Source: CAKZQX01 sp034437035
Lineage (GTDB): Bacteria; Chloroflexota; Chloroflexia; Chloroflexales; Chloroflexaceae
Direction of reading: 5' to 3'
Length of the DNA: 20,484 nucleotides
NCBI GenBank assembly: GCA_034437035.1
Contig: DAOTUI010000153.1
Span: forward strand, 1-20,484
The position numbers were made by a program, and so were the translations under genes. Below the pieces are notes generated by a model that did not search any database, was not told the DNA's origin, and saw nothing but the letters and a program-made list of their open reading frames with translations. Of this stretch, positions 1 to 6,430 are shown in pieces (the first letter of the stretch is position 1; the number at the start of each line of letters is the position of its first letter).

Positions 1-669
1 ATTTTGCGTGCTGGTGCCGGTGATAGTTTCGATATTTTACCCTACCATGCCTATGCCTACTATGCCGGTCGCGCAGTGGATAGCGACCTGACACATCTTA
101 CCTGGTCAGACTGGGGTGGGGCAACGCTCGGCAAAGCAAAGTTTTTGCGGGAGGTCATGGCTCGTTATGGTGTCGATAAGCCGCTCTCACTGAATGAGAC
201 GGGGTTACTCTTCCGAGGTGAAGAGTTTGACCCGGCATATCTGCAGACTCAGGCAGATTATATCGTACGCATTTTGGCCCGATCAATGTCCGCAGATCTG
301 CACTCGGTCTTCTGGTATACATTGAATGGACCCGGCTGGCATAGCGCCGGCTTGCTCGATTCAACACAGACGCCGCGCCCCAGTTATTTTGCCTATCAAC
401 AACTCATTCAGCAGGTGAGTATGACCCGTAGTGTGACGGCCATTTCCGAGTATGGCGCGGGCGTGGAGGCGTACCGGTTTGCCAAGAGCAACGGTCTGGT
501 TGATCTGCTCTGGGCCAGTGAGGGGGGACAGCAGACTATCCGGGTGCCACGGTCGCAGGTGATTGCAATCTATGACCGGGATGGGGCGACTATTGCTCCA
601 ACAATTGTAGGTGATCAGGTGCGACTAGAGGTTGGGGTCAGCCCGATCTATATCAAACGTGCGCCGTAG
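1..669 (+). CDS. Glycoside hydrolase-like TIM-barrel protein, C-terminal part
   Basis: The open frame runs in from the window edge (codons 1-3 are already in frame), so the N-terminus and true start are missing and only about 222 residues are seen. The visible part begins in a DILPYHAY strand. It then has a LSLNETG segment (Glu about 65 residues from the edge) that looks like the nucleophile strand of clan-A hydrolases such as GH5/GH39, followed by SVFWYTLNGPGW and LDSTQTPRPSYFAYQQL, the usual last beta-alpha units where the protein is called a cellulase- or xylosidase-like hydrolase. The final 80 residues look like a small beta domain often found after such barrels. Substrate is unknown. It is followed by 225 bases without a clear terminator before the glycosyltransferase gene. 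The family assignment is by fold pattern and is moderate; that it is a real gene is near certain. Confidence 0.7.
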   Translation: MLRAGAGDSFDILPYHAYAYYAGRAVDSDLTHLTWSDWGGATLGKAKFLREVMARYGVDKPLSLNETGLLFRGEEFDPAYLQTQADYIVRILARSMSADLHSVFWYTLNGPGWHSAGLLDSTQTPRPSYFAYQQLIQQVSMTRSVTAISEYGAGVEAYRFAKSNGLVDLLWASEGGQQTIRVPRSQVIAIYDRDGATIAPTIVGDQVRLEVGVSPIYIKRAP

Positions 670-822
670 TTTCCTTATATCTTGCCTGACCTGCATCAAC
701 TTGTGCCCCTGTGCGACCTGTGGTACAACTTCTCTGGACCCCGGAAAGCGTGAGCGCTGTTGCTGTGCGTGTATGACGATGATGTGACAGGGTACCGGTT
801 GTACTCGTACAAGTAGGTAATG

Positions 823-877
823 TATGCATTCATACCTTCCGTGCATTCATCTGCGCGGCGCCTATATGCATACATAC
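823..877 (+). promoter_or_regulatory. Three direct TGCATWCAT boxes upstream of the GT4 gene
   Basis: TGCATTCAT occurs at 825-833 and 842-850 and TGCATACAT at 867-875. The first and third extend to a 13-mer, TATGCATTCATAC (823-835) and TATGCATACATAC (865-877), with one mismatch and an offset of 42 bp, about four helical turns. The first also contains an inverted repeat, GTATG-CATT-CATAC (822-835). The cluster ends 17 bases before the chosen ATG of the glycosyltransferase, as expected for operator sites. No transcription factor can be named, and no convincing -35/-10 pair was found with them. Confidence 0.35.
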
Positions 878-894
878 TGGGAGCACATCACATA

Positions 895-2178
895 ATGCGT
901 ATTGCAATTTTGAGCGTGCATAGCAGCCCGCTGGCGCATCTGGGGGGCAAAGAGGCCGGTGGGATGAATGTCTATGTGCGTGAAATGGCGCGCGAGTTGG
1001 CCCGACGCGGCATGCTCGTTGATATCTTCACCCGGTACCAGGATCGCACGCTCTCCACCATTGTACCGCTTGCGCCGGGGGTGCGGGTGATTAACCTGCC
1101 GACCGGCCCGGCGGTTCCGTATGATAAAAACTGGGTACTGACCTATCTGCCGGAGTTTGTCAGCCGGTTGCGCTGTTTTGCCGATGGTGAAGATCTGGTC
1201 TATGACGTTATCCATAGTCACTACTGGCTTTCGGGTGAGGCCGGGATACGTCTGCGCCGGAGTTGGGGGATACCGCTGGTGCATATGTTTCATACGCTCG
1301 GCGTGATGAAGAATCAGGTTGCGCGGAGTAGTGAAGAGACGGAAACAACCCGGCGCATTGCTATCGAACGGCGCTTGCTGCACGCAGCAGACGCCGTGGT
1401 CGCAGCTACACCCCTGGATCGGGCGCAGATGGTCTGGCACTATGGTGCCGATGCCGAGCGGATTCATGTCATTCCGTGCGGCGTGGATTTGCAGCAGTTT
1501 CGGCCCCAGTCGCAGGCAGTTGCCCGCCGGAAGCTGGGTCTAGACCCTGATCAGCGTTTGCTGCTCTGTGTGGGCCGTATGGAGCCGCTCAAGGGTATGG
1601 ATTGCCTGATCCGGGCATTGGCACTGCTGCAGCAGCGTCAGCCGGCCTGGCGTGATCAGTTGCGTGTCCTCCTGATCGGTGGCGCATCTGAGGATCAGCC
1701 CGGTCAGTGGAATAGTGAGCAGCGCCGACTCGCTGCCCTGCGCGATGAACTGGGTGTCACCGGCGCTGTTTCCTTCATCGGCGCGCAGCCGCAACAGATG
1801 CTCCCCGATTATTATGCGGCCACGGATGTTGTGGCTGTCCCCTCACACTATGAGTCCTTCGGCCTGGTAGCGCTGGAAGCGCTGGCCTGCGCCGCGCCGG
1901 TCGTCGCCTCGGATGTTGGTGGTCTCTCAAGCACAATTGAGGATGGCCGCAGTGGATTCCTGGTTCCCCCGGATAATCCTCCGGCGCTGGCGGATCGGTT
2001 GGAACGGTTGCTGACCGACCATGATCTGCGCCGACAGATCCAGCATGCGGCGTATCAGCGGGCGCTCTGCTATGGGTGGGACAGTATTGCCCCCCGCATG
2101 GTGCTGCTGTACGACGAACTGATCAGGCGGGGGCAGGTACGCCGCCCGGCCATGTTCCAGTTGGCGAATGTATCATAG
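895..2178 (+). CDS. GT4 family glycosyltransferase, MshA-like
   Basis: A 427-residue GT-B retaining glycosyltransferase of family GT4. The N-terminal domain opens with MRIAILSVHSSPLA and GGMNVYVRE (22-30) and has YDVIHSHYWLSG (103-114). These are very like the acceptor domain of actinobacterial MshA, which joins GlcNAc from UDP-GlcNAc to inositol 3-phosphate. The C-terminal domain has GRMEPLKG (227-234) and the nucleotide-sugar EX7E motif in YESFGLVALE (Glu320, Glu328). I chose ATG 895 rather than the in-frame ATG at 820: the extra 25 residues would be translated from the repeated TGCATWCAT boxes, the family starts at MRIA, and GGGAG lies 11 bases upstream. The next gene is a PIG-L deacetylase, the same pairing of activities as MshA/MshB or BshA/BshB. 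Alternative reading: a sucrose-phosphate-synthase-like or generic cell-envelope glycosyltransferase. Confidence 0.9.
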   Translation: MRIAILSVHSSPLAHLGGKEAGGMNVYVREMARELARRGMLVDIFTRYQDRTLSTIVPLAPGVRVINLPTGPAVPYDKNWVLTYLPEFVSRLRCFADGEDLVYDVIHSHYWLSGEAGIRLRRSWGIPLVHMFHTLGVMKNQVARSSEETETTRRIAIERRLLHAADAVVAATPLDRAQMVWHYGADAERIHVIPCGVDLQQFRPQSQAVARRKLGLDPDQRLLLCVGRMEPLKGMDCLIRALALLQQRQPAWRDQLRVLLIGGASEDQPGQWNSEQRRLAALRDELGVTGAVSFIGAQPQQMLPDYYAATDVVAVPSHYESFGLVALEALACAAPVVASDVGGLSSTIEDGRSGFLVPPDNPPALADRLERLLTDHDLRRQIQHAAYQRALCYGWDSIAPRMVLLYDELIRRGQVRRPAMFQLANVS

Positions 2179-2380
2179 CAGGAGGTGCGCGGTAGACAGG
2201 CCCCCCGGATGTTTGATCCCATTAGCAGTGCATTGTGCCTGCGGCAGCATGGCAATTTTATCTTGTTCACAAAAAATTTGCTCGTTGAGCAAATTTTTTG
2301 TGAACAAGGGATGGTTTGTTCCACCCTGCTGGAAGAAAATTTCTTCCGGGGTCAATAACCGCGTAAGTACTATCGTAACA
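2179..2380 (+). repeat. Nested-palindrome element, copy 1
   Basis: Begins directly after the TAG stop of the glycosyltransferase with CAGGAGGTGCGCGGT, a diverged form of the family end TTACAGGAGTTACGCGGT, and finishes near ACCGCGTAAGTACTATCGTAA (2358-2378). The middle contains CCTGCGGCAGCATGG (2239-2252) and its loose complement around CACCCTGCTGGAAG (2322-2335). The inner stem is perfect: arm 2262-2283 pairs with 2287-2308 over 22 bp around a GTT loop. T-rich and A-rich tracts flank the stem, so it could also act as a terminator. It fills most of the 244-base gap to the deacetylase gene. Confidence 0.85.
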
Positions 2381-2422
2381 GAAACCGTGTAATCGAGGGG
2401 TAAAAGTTGAGGAGTGAACCCT

Positions 2423-3115
2423 ATGACGAATACGGAAACTGAACCCCGGCGCGCACTGGTCATTGGTGCGCATCCCGATGATAATGAGTTTGGATGTGGT
2501 GGCACTATCGCCGGTCTTGCCGGACAAGGCTGGGATATTACCTATATCGTTTGCACAAATGGAAATAAAGGAAGTCACGACCCGCATATCAGCAGCTATC
2601 AGCTCTCGGAGATCCGTGAGGCCGAGCAGCAGGCTGCGGCCGGGGTGCTGGGGGTCAACCGGGTTATTTTCCTGCGCTACAACGATGGTGAACTGGAGCC
2701 AACCCCCGCGCTCCGGGCAGAAATGGCCCTCTATATTCGCCACTTCAAGCCGCATGCGCTCTTTACCCATGATCCCTGGAAACAGTATATGCTGCATCCG
2801 GACCATCGGGCGGTTGGGTTCGCGGTGATTGAAGGCGCGGTCAATGCGCGCGATCACCTTTACATGCCGGGCCTGGGCCAGATCGGTCTGGTTGTCTGGC
2901 GGCCGCAGGCGTTATACCTCTGGTCGGCGGAACAGCCGGACTACACCGAAGATATCAGCGCAACACTGGAACGCAAGTTGGCCGCACTGCGGGAGCACCA
3001 TAGCCAGCTTGACGCAGTTGAGGGTTGGGACCAGCGCGTGCGCCGGCGGGCCGCAGACCAGGGTCAGCCGGCGGGCTTTACCGCCGGGGAGGCGTTTAAG
3101 CAGATCGGGCTCTAA
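2423..3115 (+). CDS. PIG-L (LmbE-like) family deacetylase
   Basis: A 230-residue zinc-dependent N-acetylglucosaminyl-type deacetylase of the PIG-L family. The diagnostic motif is AHPDDNEFGCGG (16-27), with a second metal/catalytic motif HPDHRAVG (125-132); His17, Asp20 and His128 are the expected Zn ligands. Length is typical for the family. The start is ATG 2423, with AGGAG (2410-2414) eight bases upstream; an in-frame GTG at 2414 overlaps that ribosome-binding site and is less likely. Members remove acetate from GlcNAc-inositol (MshB), GlcNAc-malate (BshB) or related N-acetyl sugars. With the MshA-like gene upstream, the two could make a glucosamine conjugate for a low-molecular-weight thiol; this is inference. 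Ends 35 bases before a strong terminator. Confidence 0.92.
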   Translation: MTNTETEPRRALVIGAHPDDNEFGCGGTIAGLAGQGWDITYIVCTNGNKGSHDPHISSYQLSEIREAEQQAAAGVLGVNRVIFLRYNDGELEPTPALRAEMALYIRHFKPHALFTHDPWKQYMLHPDHRAVGFAVIEGAVNARDHLYMPGLGQIGLVVWRPQALYLWSAEQPDYTEDISATLERKLAALREHHSQLDAVEGWDQRVRRRAADQGQPAGFTAGEAFKQIGL

Positions 3116-3150
3116 CGGCATTGTCCTAAATTATCGTTAACTGAGCCGGC

Positions 3151-3185
3151 AACCACCGCCGATATCGGCGGTGGTTTGCTTTTTG
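3151..3185 (+). terminator. Rho-independent terminator after the deacetylase gene
   Basis: A perfect 26-base palindrome (3151-3176) with arm AACCACCGCCGAT is followed by TGCTTTTTG. It separates the deacetylase from the puf genes. From 3186 to 3350 I see no gene or repeat. Confidence 0.85.
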
Positions 3186-3352
3186 CGCAAGATCCGGGCG
3201 AGAATGATCGGGGCAAATCCGGCCTTGTTGTTTGAAGTGACACAAGCCTGGTTGCGATCTGTTATGGATTTTGTCCCCTGTGCAAAGGCCGTTGTACCGC
3301 TCCATGATGAGAAATGGCGTTCCAAAGCTCTAAAAAACCGAATTAATCATGC

Positions 3353-3381
3353 TTGACAACATACTGTCACTGTACTATACT
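3353..3381 (+). promoter_or_regulatory. Sigma70-type promoter of pufLM with overlapping palindrome
   Basis: TTGACA (3353-3358) and TATACT (3376-3381) are 17 bases apart, so the pair is nearly consensus. Transcription would start near 3388, giving a leader of about 140 bases before pufL. An inverted repeat TGACA-N6-TGTCA (3354-3369) covers the -35 box and half of the spacer, a good place for a repressor or oxygen/light regulator. No regulator gene is nearby. Confidence 0.75.
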
Positions 3382-3527
3382 TCAAATACGACTGAAACTT
3401 TTTATCCTTCATGCAACAACCTCTATGGCCCGGTCAGAATATAGCTGGTTGCTTTTGCGTAGGATGTAACTGGAGTGGTAGCTCGTTGGTGAGGCGCGTG
3501 CTGGAAGCGCCTGGAAAGGGTAGGGGT

Positions 3528-4439
3528 ATGGCTCTAGATCTATCGTTCAGTGTCCTTGATGGGGCTCGCGAGTCACGCGTTCCGGGAGGGCGAACCATCG
3601 AGGAGATCGAGGCCGACTTTCGCAAGCCGGGGAATACGACCTTCTCGTCTATCTTTGGTGCCGATCCGTTTGATTTCTGGTTAGGACCGTTTTACGTCGG
3701 GTTCTGGGGGTTTATTACGATCATTGCGGTGATTATCGGTTCCATCTTCTATTTTTATGGAACTGTCTTCCAGGGGCCCTACTCGTTCCCGCAGAACTTC
3801 TTTGCGGGCCGGATCGATCCGCCGCCACCCGAAGTTGGTCTGGGCCTGCAGCAGGCAGGCGAGCCCGGCTTCCTCTGGCAGATGACCGTGCTCTTTGGGA
3901 CGATTGCTTTCCTGGGCTGGATGATGCGTGAGATCGATATCTCAAAGAAACTGGAGATGGGGTTCCATGTTCCGATATCGTTCGCTGTCGTCGTCTCGTC
4001 CTGGCTGACACTGCAAGTTATTCGCCCGCTGGCGCTGGGCAGTTGGAGTGAGGGATTTGTGCTGGGCGTTATGCCGCATCTGGACTGGGTGTCGAACTTT
4101 GGTTATCGCTACAACAACTTCTTCTACAATCCATTCCACGCCCTCGGCATTTCGCTCATCTTCTTTGCCACCTTCCTGCTGGCATGTCACGGTTCCGCCA
4201 TTCTGAGTGCCGTGCAGACCCGTGGAAAAAATGCCGATCCCGAGGAGATCAACGAGTTCTGGCGCGATGTGCAGTACTACTCCATCGGCGAAGCCGGTAT
4301 TCACCGCGCCGGTGCGCTGGCTGCCGCCGCCGGTATTCTCTCGGCAAATCTGTGTATTCTCTTCTCCGGTTGGCCGGTGCAGGACTGGGTATCGTTCTGG
4401 GATTTCTGGAATAGTTTTCCCTTCTGGAGCGGGGTCTAA
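3528..4439 (+). CDS. pufL: Photosynthetic reaction centre L subunit
   Basis: A 303-residue L chain of a type-II (quinone) reaction centre, an integral membrane protein with five expected helices. It binds bacteriochlorophyll, bacteriopheophytin, quinone and the non-haem iron. PHLDWVSNFGYRYNN (183-197) holds His184, the accessory bacteriochlorophyll ligand. NPFHA gives His204 (special pair), ACHG gives His221 and GIHR gives His259 (iron ligands). The position of the proteobacterial NFHY histidine is Phe (NNFFYNPF). RVPGGRTIEEIE (17-28) and GRIDPPPPE are typical of Chloroflexus-type L. An in-frame ATG at 3411 would add 39 residues, but it lacks a ribosome-binding site and known L chains begin close to MALDLSF; the chosen ATG has GGGTAGGGG just upstream. 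pufM follows after 40 bases. No pufBA or pufC genes are in the window. Confidence 0.98.
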   Translation: MALDLSFSVLDGARESRVPGGRTIEEIEADFRKPGNTTFSSIFGADPFDFWLGPFYVGFWGFITIIAVIIGSIFYFYGTVFQGPYSFPQNFFAGRIDPPPPEVGLGLQQAGEPGFLWQMTVLFGTIAFLGWMMREIDISKKLEMGFHVPISFAVVVSSWLTLQVIRPLALGSWSEGFVLGVMPHLDWVSNFGYRYNNFFYNPFHALGISLIFFATFLLACHGSAILSAVQTRGKNADPEEINEFWRDVQYYSIGEAGIHRAGALAAAAGILSANLCILFSGWPVQDWVSFWDFWNSFPFWSGV

Positions 4440-4479
4440 GGTCTAAGCTTAGCAAGGATTCGATTAAGGAGTAGCAACT

Positions 4480-5430
4480 ATGGCATCAGAAATGGGAGTG
4501 CCACCGAACCGTATTCCGGTAGACCTGGATGTCGGCGGAAGTGAAACTGGACGTATTGGGAAGCCCATCTTTGCCAAGTGGCTGGAGCGCTTCGGGTTTG
4601 ATGCTCAGCTTGGGCCGTTCTACCTGGGTTTCTGGGGAGCGCTGTCGTTTGTCTGTGCAGGGGCCTTCACGTTCATCTGGTTGATTACGATGGCCGCGCA
4701 GGTGGGATATAATCCAGTGGCCTTTGCCAAGTACTTTGTGGTACTGCAACTGGATCCGCCATCAGCCCAGTTTGGCCTGGGTTTCCCGCCGCTCGGATTG
4801 GGTGGATGGTGGTTGATTGCCACATTCTTCCTGACCGCCTCCATTCTGGCGTGGCAGGTGCGTCTCTGGGAACGGGCCAAGGCACGCGGCCTGAAACCAT
4901 ACCTGGCGTATGGCTTTACCGGCGCGGTGTTCCTTTACCTGGTCATCTATGTTATTCGCCCGATGATTATGCAGGACTGGTCCGAAGCTCCGCCGCACGG
5001 CATCAAGGGGCTGCTGGACTGGACGAATAATGTGAGTGTGCGCTACGGCAACTTCTATTACAATCCGTTCCATATGCTCTCGATCTTCTTCCTGCTCGGC
5101 TCAACGCTGCTCTTCTCGATGCACGGCGCAACCATCTGGGCGCTGGAGAAGTATGGCGCGCACGAGGAAGAAGCTGAGATTGACGAGCCGGGAACCGGCA
5201 CGGAGCGGGCGCAGCTCTTCTGGCGCTGGACCATGGGCTTCAATGCTAATGCGTACAGCATCCATCTGTGGGCGTTCTGGTTTGCCTGGCTGACGGGCGT
5301 GACAGGCGCAATCGGCGTGTTGCTATCGGGAACGCTGGTGCCGGACTGGTTCCAGTGGGCCATCGACGCACGGATCAACTATCCGCAGTTGCCGGCCGTC
5401 CCGGTGGAACTGCCGCCGCCAACGCCGTAG
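4480..5430 (+). CDS. pufM: Photosynthetic reaction centre M subunit
   Basis: A 316-residue M chain, partner of PufL. QLGPFYLGFWGA (43-54) and TERAQLFWRWTMGFNANA (241-258) are highly diagnostic. Ligands: NPFHM His198 for the special pair; SMHGA His215, Glu242 and SIH His262 for the iron. Where proteobacterial M has His in SHLDW, this chain has Leu178 in GLLDW, which removes the accessory bacteriochlorophyll ligand. In Chloroflexus this substitution goes with a bacteriopheophytin at that site (three BChl and three BPhe per centre). The C-terminus is a short Pro-rich tail (PVELPPPTP). AAGGAG lies nine bases before the ATG. It is cotranscribed with pufL and ends at a strong terminator. L and M are separate genes here, unlike the fused form in Roseiflexus. 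Confidence 0.98.
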   Translation: MASEMGVPPNRIPVDLDVGGSETGRIGKPIFAKWLERFGFDAQLGPFYLGFWGALSFVCAGAFTFIWLITMAAQVGYNPVAFAKYFVVLQLDPPSAQFGLGFPPLGLGGWWLIATFFLTASILAWQVRLWERAKARGLKPYLAYGFTGAVFLYLVIYVIRPMIMQDWSEAPPHGIKGLLDWTNNVSVRYGNFYYNPFHMLSIFFLLGSTLLFSMHGATIWALEKYGAHEEEAEIDEPGTGTERAQLFWRWTMGFNANAYSIHLWAFWFAWLTGVTGAIGVLLSGTLVPDWFQWAIDARINYPQLPAVPVELPPPTP

Positions 5431-5465
5431 TCTTCATAGCGGGTTGTGTCAACCCGGATGACACC

Positions 5466-5505
5466 TGGAGGAGGGGTACCAGTCGGTGCTCCTCCTCCAT
5501 TTTTC
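5466..5505 (+). terminator. Rho-independent terminator of the pufLM operon
   Basis: TGGAGGAGG (5466-5474) pairs with CCTCCTCCA (5491-5499); the stem continues inward for six more pairs, two of them G-U, to an AGTC tetraloop (5481-5484). It is followed by TTTTTCAATTT. The T-tract runs straight into the -35 box of the tRNA promoter. Confidence 0.9.
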
Positions 5506-5508
5506 AAT

Positions 5509-5537
5509 TTGCATGATCTGTCAGCGTGTGCTATAAT
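5509..5537 (+). promoter_or_regulatory. Promoter of the tRNA-Gly gene
   Basis: TTGCAT (5509-5514) and a perfect TATAAT (5532-5537) with a 17-base spacer. The start near 5544 would give a leader of about 20 bases. It sits immediately after the pufM terminator, so the tRNA is transcribed separately. Confidence 0.8.
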
Positions 5538-5549
5538 CAGCAGTGTTAC

Positions 5550-5579
5550 GCGGGAGTAACTCAGGCGGGAGTAGCTCAG
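5550..5579 (+). repeat. Tandem duplication of the tRNA-Gly 5' end
   Basis: GCGGGAGTAACTCAG (5550-5564) is directly followed by GCGGGAGTAGCTCAG (5565-5579), the true first 15 bases of the tRNA; one mismatch. The extra copy lies in the transcribed leader and its GCGGGAG could pair with the tRNA 3' acceptor strand. Confidence 0.9.
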
Positions 5580-5640
5580 TTGGTAGAGCGACACCTTGCC
5601 AAGGTGTAGGTCGCGGGTTCGAGTCCCGTCTCCCGCTCCA
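5565..5640 (+). tRNA. tRNA-Gly (anticodon GCC)
   Basis: A complete 76-base cloverleaf. The acceptor GCGGGAG (5565-5571) pairs with CTCCCGC (5630-5636), with discriminator T and an encoded CCA (5638-5640). The D arm starts TAGCTCAGTTGGTAGAG. The anticodon stem ACACC/GGTGT closes the loop TTGCCAA with anticodon GCC (5598-5600). The T arm GCGGG-TTCGAGT-CCCGT has the usual TTCGA. It is a single-gene unit with its own promoter and terminator. Confidence 0.98.
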
Positions 5641-5652
5641 TAACTGAGTAAC

Positions 5653-5697
5653 AAAAAGCCAGGTGGTTGACCGTACGATCAACCACCTGGCTTTTTT
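5653..5697 (+). terminator. Rho-independent terminator of tRNA-Gly
   Basis: AGCCAGGTGGTTGA (5657-5670) pairs with TCAACCACCTGGCT (5679-5692) around an 8-base loop. A run of A precedes the stem and six T follow it, so it could end transcription from either side. Confidence 0.9.
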
Positions 5698-5711
5698 ATT
5701 AGCCTCAAATG

Positions 5712-5737
5712 CTGACAGGTCTCCAAAGACCTGTCAG
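5712..5737. repeat. Perfect hairpin CTGACAGGTCT/AGACCTGTCAG
   Basis: Eleven-base arms (5712-5722 and 5727-5737) around a CCAA loop, with no T-tract. From memory, hairpins built on a CTGACAGGT core are common intergenic repeats in several bacterial genomes. Between here and 5820 I see nothing else. Confidence 0.75.
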
Positions 5738-5819
5738 TGCCGGCACCTGCTCAGAACCCGGAGTAATCTTTCAACCCGCATCTGCGCGGACCCTGGTATG
5801 CCGGCGTTTTGCTCAGGTT

Positions 5820-5982
5820 GTGATACCAGTTTGCTATCAAAACTGCAAGAAAACCACGAAGACCATGAAGCGCACGAAGCAATGAACCTGCTTCATAGAA
5901 GAGATCGCGCCCGATATGGAACCCTTCATGTTCTTCGTGGTTCGTCTGATGGTTGCAATTTGGAAATCAGATTGGTATGAAA
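5820..5982. repeat. Inverted-repeat (MITE-like) element with CTTCGTGG arms
   Basis: The left arm (about 5820-5880: GATACCAGTTTG, then AACTGCAA, then AACCACGAAGACCATGAAG) matches the reverse complement of the right arm (about 5921-5982: CCTTCATGTTCTTCGTGGTT, then GGTTGCAATTTGG, then AGATTGGTATGAA) with scattered mismatches and small gaps. The right end stops about five bases from the stop codon of the broken membrane-protein gene at 5987. No coding capacity. Confidence 0.7.
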
Positions 5983-5986
5983 CAAG

Positions 5987-6316
5987 CTACTTGCGCTCAA
6001 CTGCGGTCGGGCGGACGCGCTCCAGGTAGATGCCCAGGGCGGTACCAAAGAAGAAGGTGTGCGCCAGGAACTGCACCACCGGGTTGGCATTGGTAAACCA
6101 GGGGAAGACGGCGGGCGCAATAATGTAGAAGTTCACCAGCCAGAGCGGCAGTCCAAGCACCGAGACCGCGCCAATCAGCGTCGAGGCCGAACTGGAGAGT
6201 TGGGGAATGTAGGCTACAATCGCGGCAAAGATAACCCCGTAGATAATCGAAGGCGTAGCTTCTGTGATAGTCGTCAGGATAGTGACGATGTTACGTCGAG
6301 TCTTCCTGCGCCTGAT
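5987..6316 (-). pseudogene. 5'-truncated gene for a small membrane protein
   Basis: On the minus strand an open frame of 109 codons ends at TAG (5987-5989) and is open back to a stop at 6317-6319, with no ATG, GTG or TTG near its beginning. The protein is strongly hydrophobic with three or four likely helices: IIYGVIFAAIVAYI, STLIGAVSVLGLPLWLV, NFYIIAPAVFPWF, and FLAHTFFFGTALGIYLER at the end. Codon use and composition look genuine. A His followed by FFG in the last helix resembles the C-terminal part of small integral membrane proteins seen in Chloroflexi; I cannot name the family securely. A short ATG frame upstream (MLSLDQAQEDST) is in another frame, suggesting a frameshift or lost N-terminus. 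Confidence 0.6.
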
Positions 6317-6389
6317 CTAACGATAACATACCACTTTGATTAGACTTGTGATATATTACGCATTTTTACCTGTAAAATCTTACGGGCGT

Positions 6390-6421
6390 AAAAACTCCCA
6401 CAAGGGTAAACCCTGTGGAAG
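6390..6421 (-). terminator. Terminator of the hydrolase cassette
   Basis: On the minus strand CTTCCACAGGG (6421-6411) pairs with CCCTTGTGGGAG (6406-6395) with one small irregularity and a TTTA loop, followed by TTTTTA. It lies ten bases past the stop codon at 6431. Confidence 0.75.
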
Positions 6422-6430
6422 TTTCGTCTA

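Noticed and set aside
820..894. Upstream in-frame ATG start for the glycosyltransferase
   Set aside because: The extra 25 residues come from repeated TGCATWCAT boxes, no family member has them, and a ribosome-binding site stands before ATG 895.
862..1467. 201-codon minus-strand open frame
   Set aside because: Lies wholly opposite the glycosyltransferase and shows no recognisable domain; an antisense shadow.
3411..3527. 39-residue N-terminal extension of PufL
   Set aside because: No ribosome-binding site, and Chloroflexus L chains start close to MALDLSF. It is 5' leader of the puf transcript.
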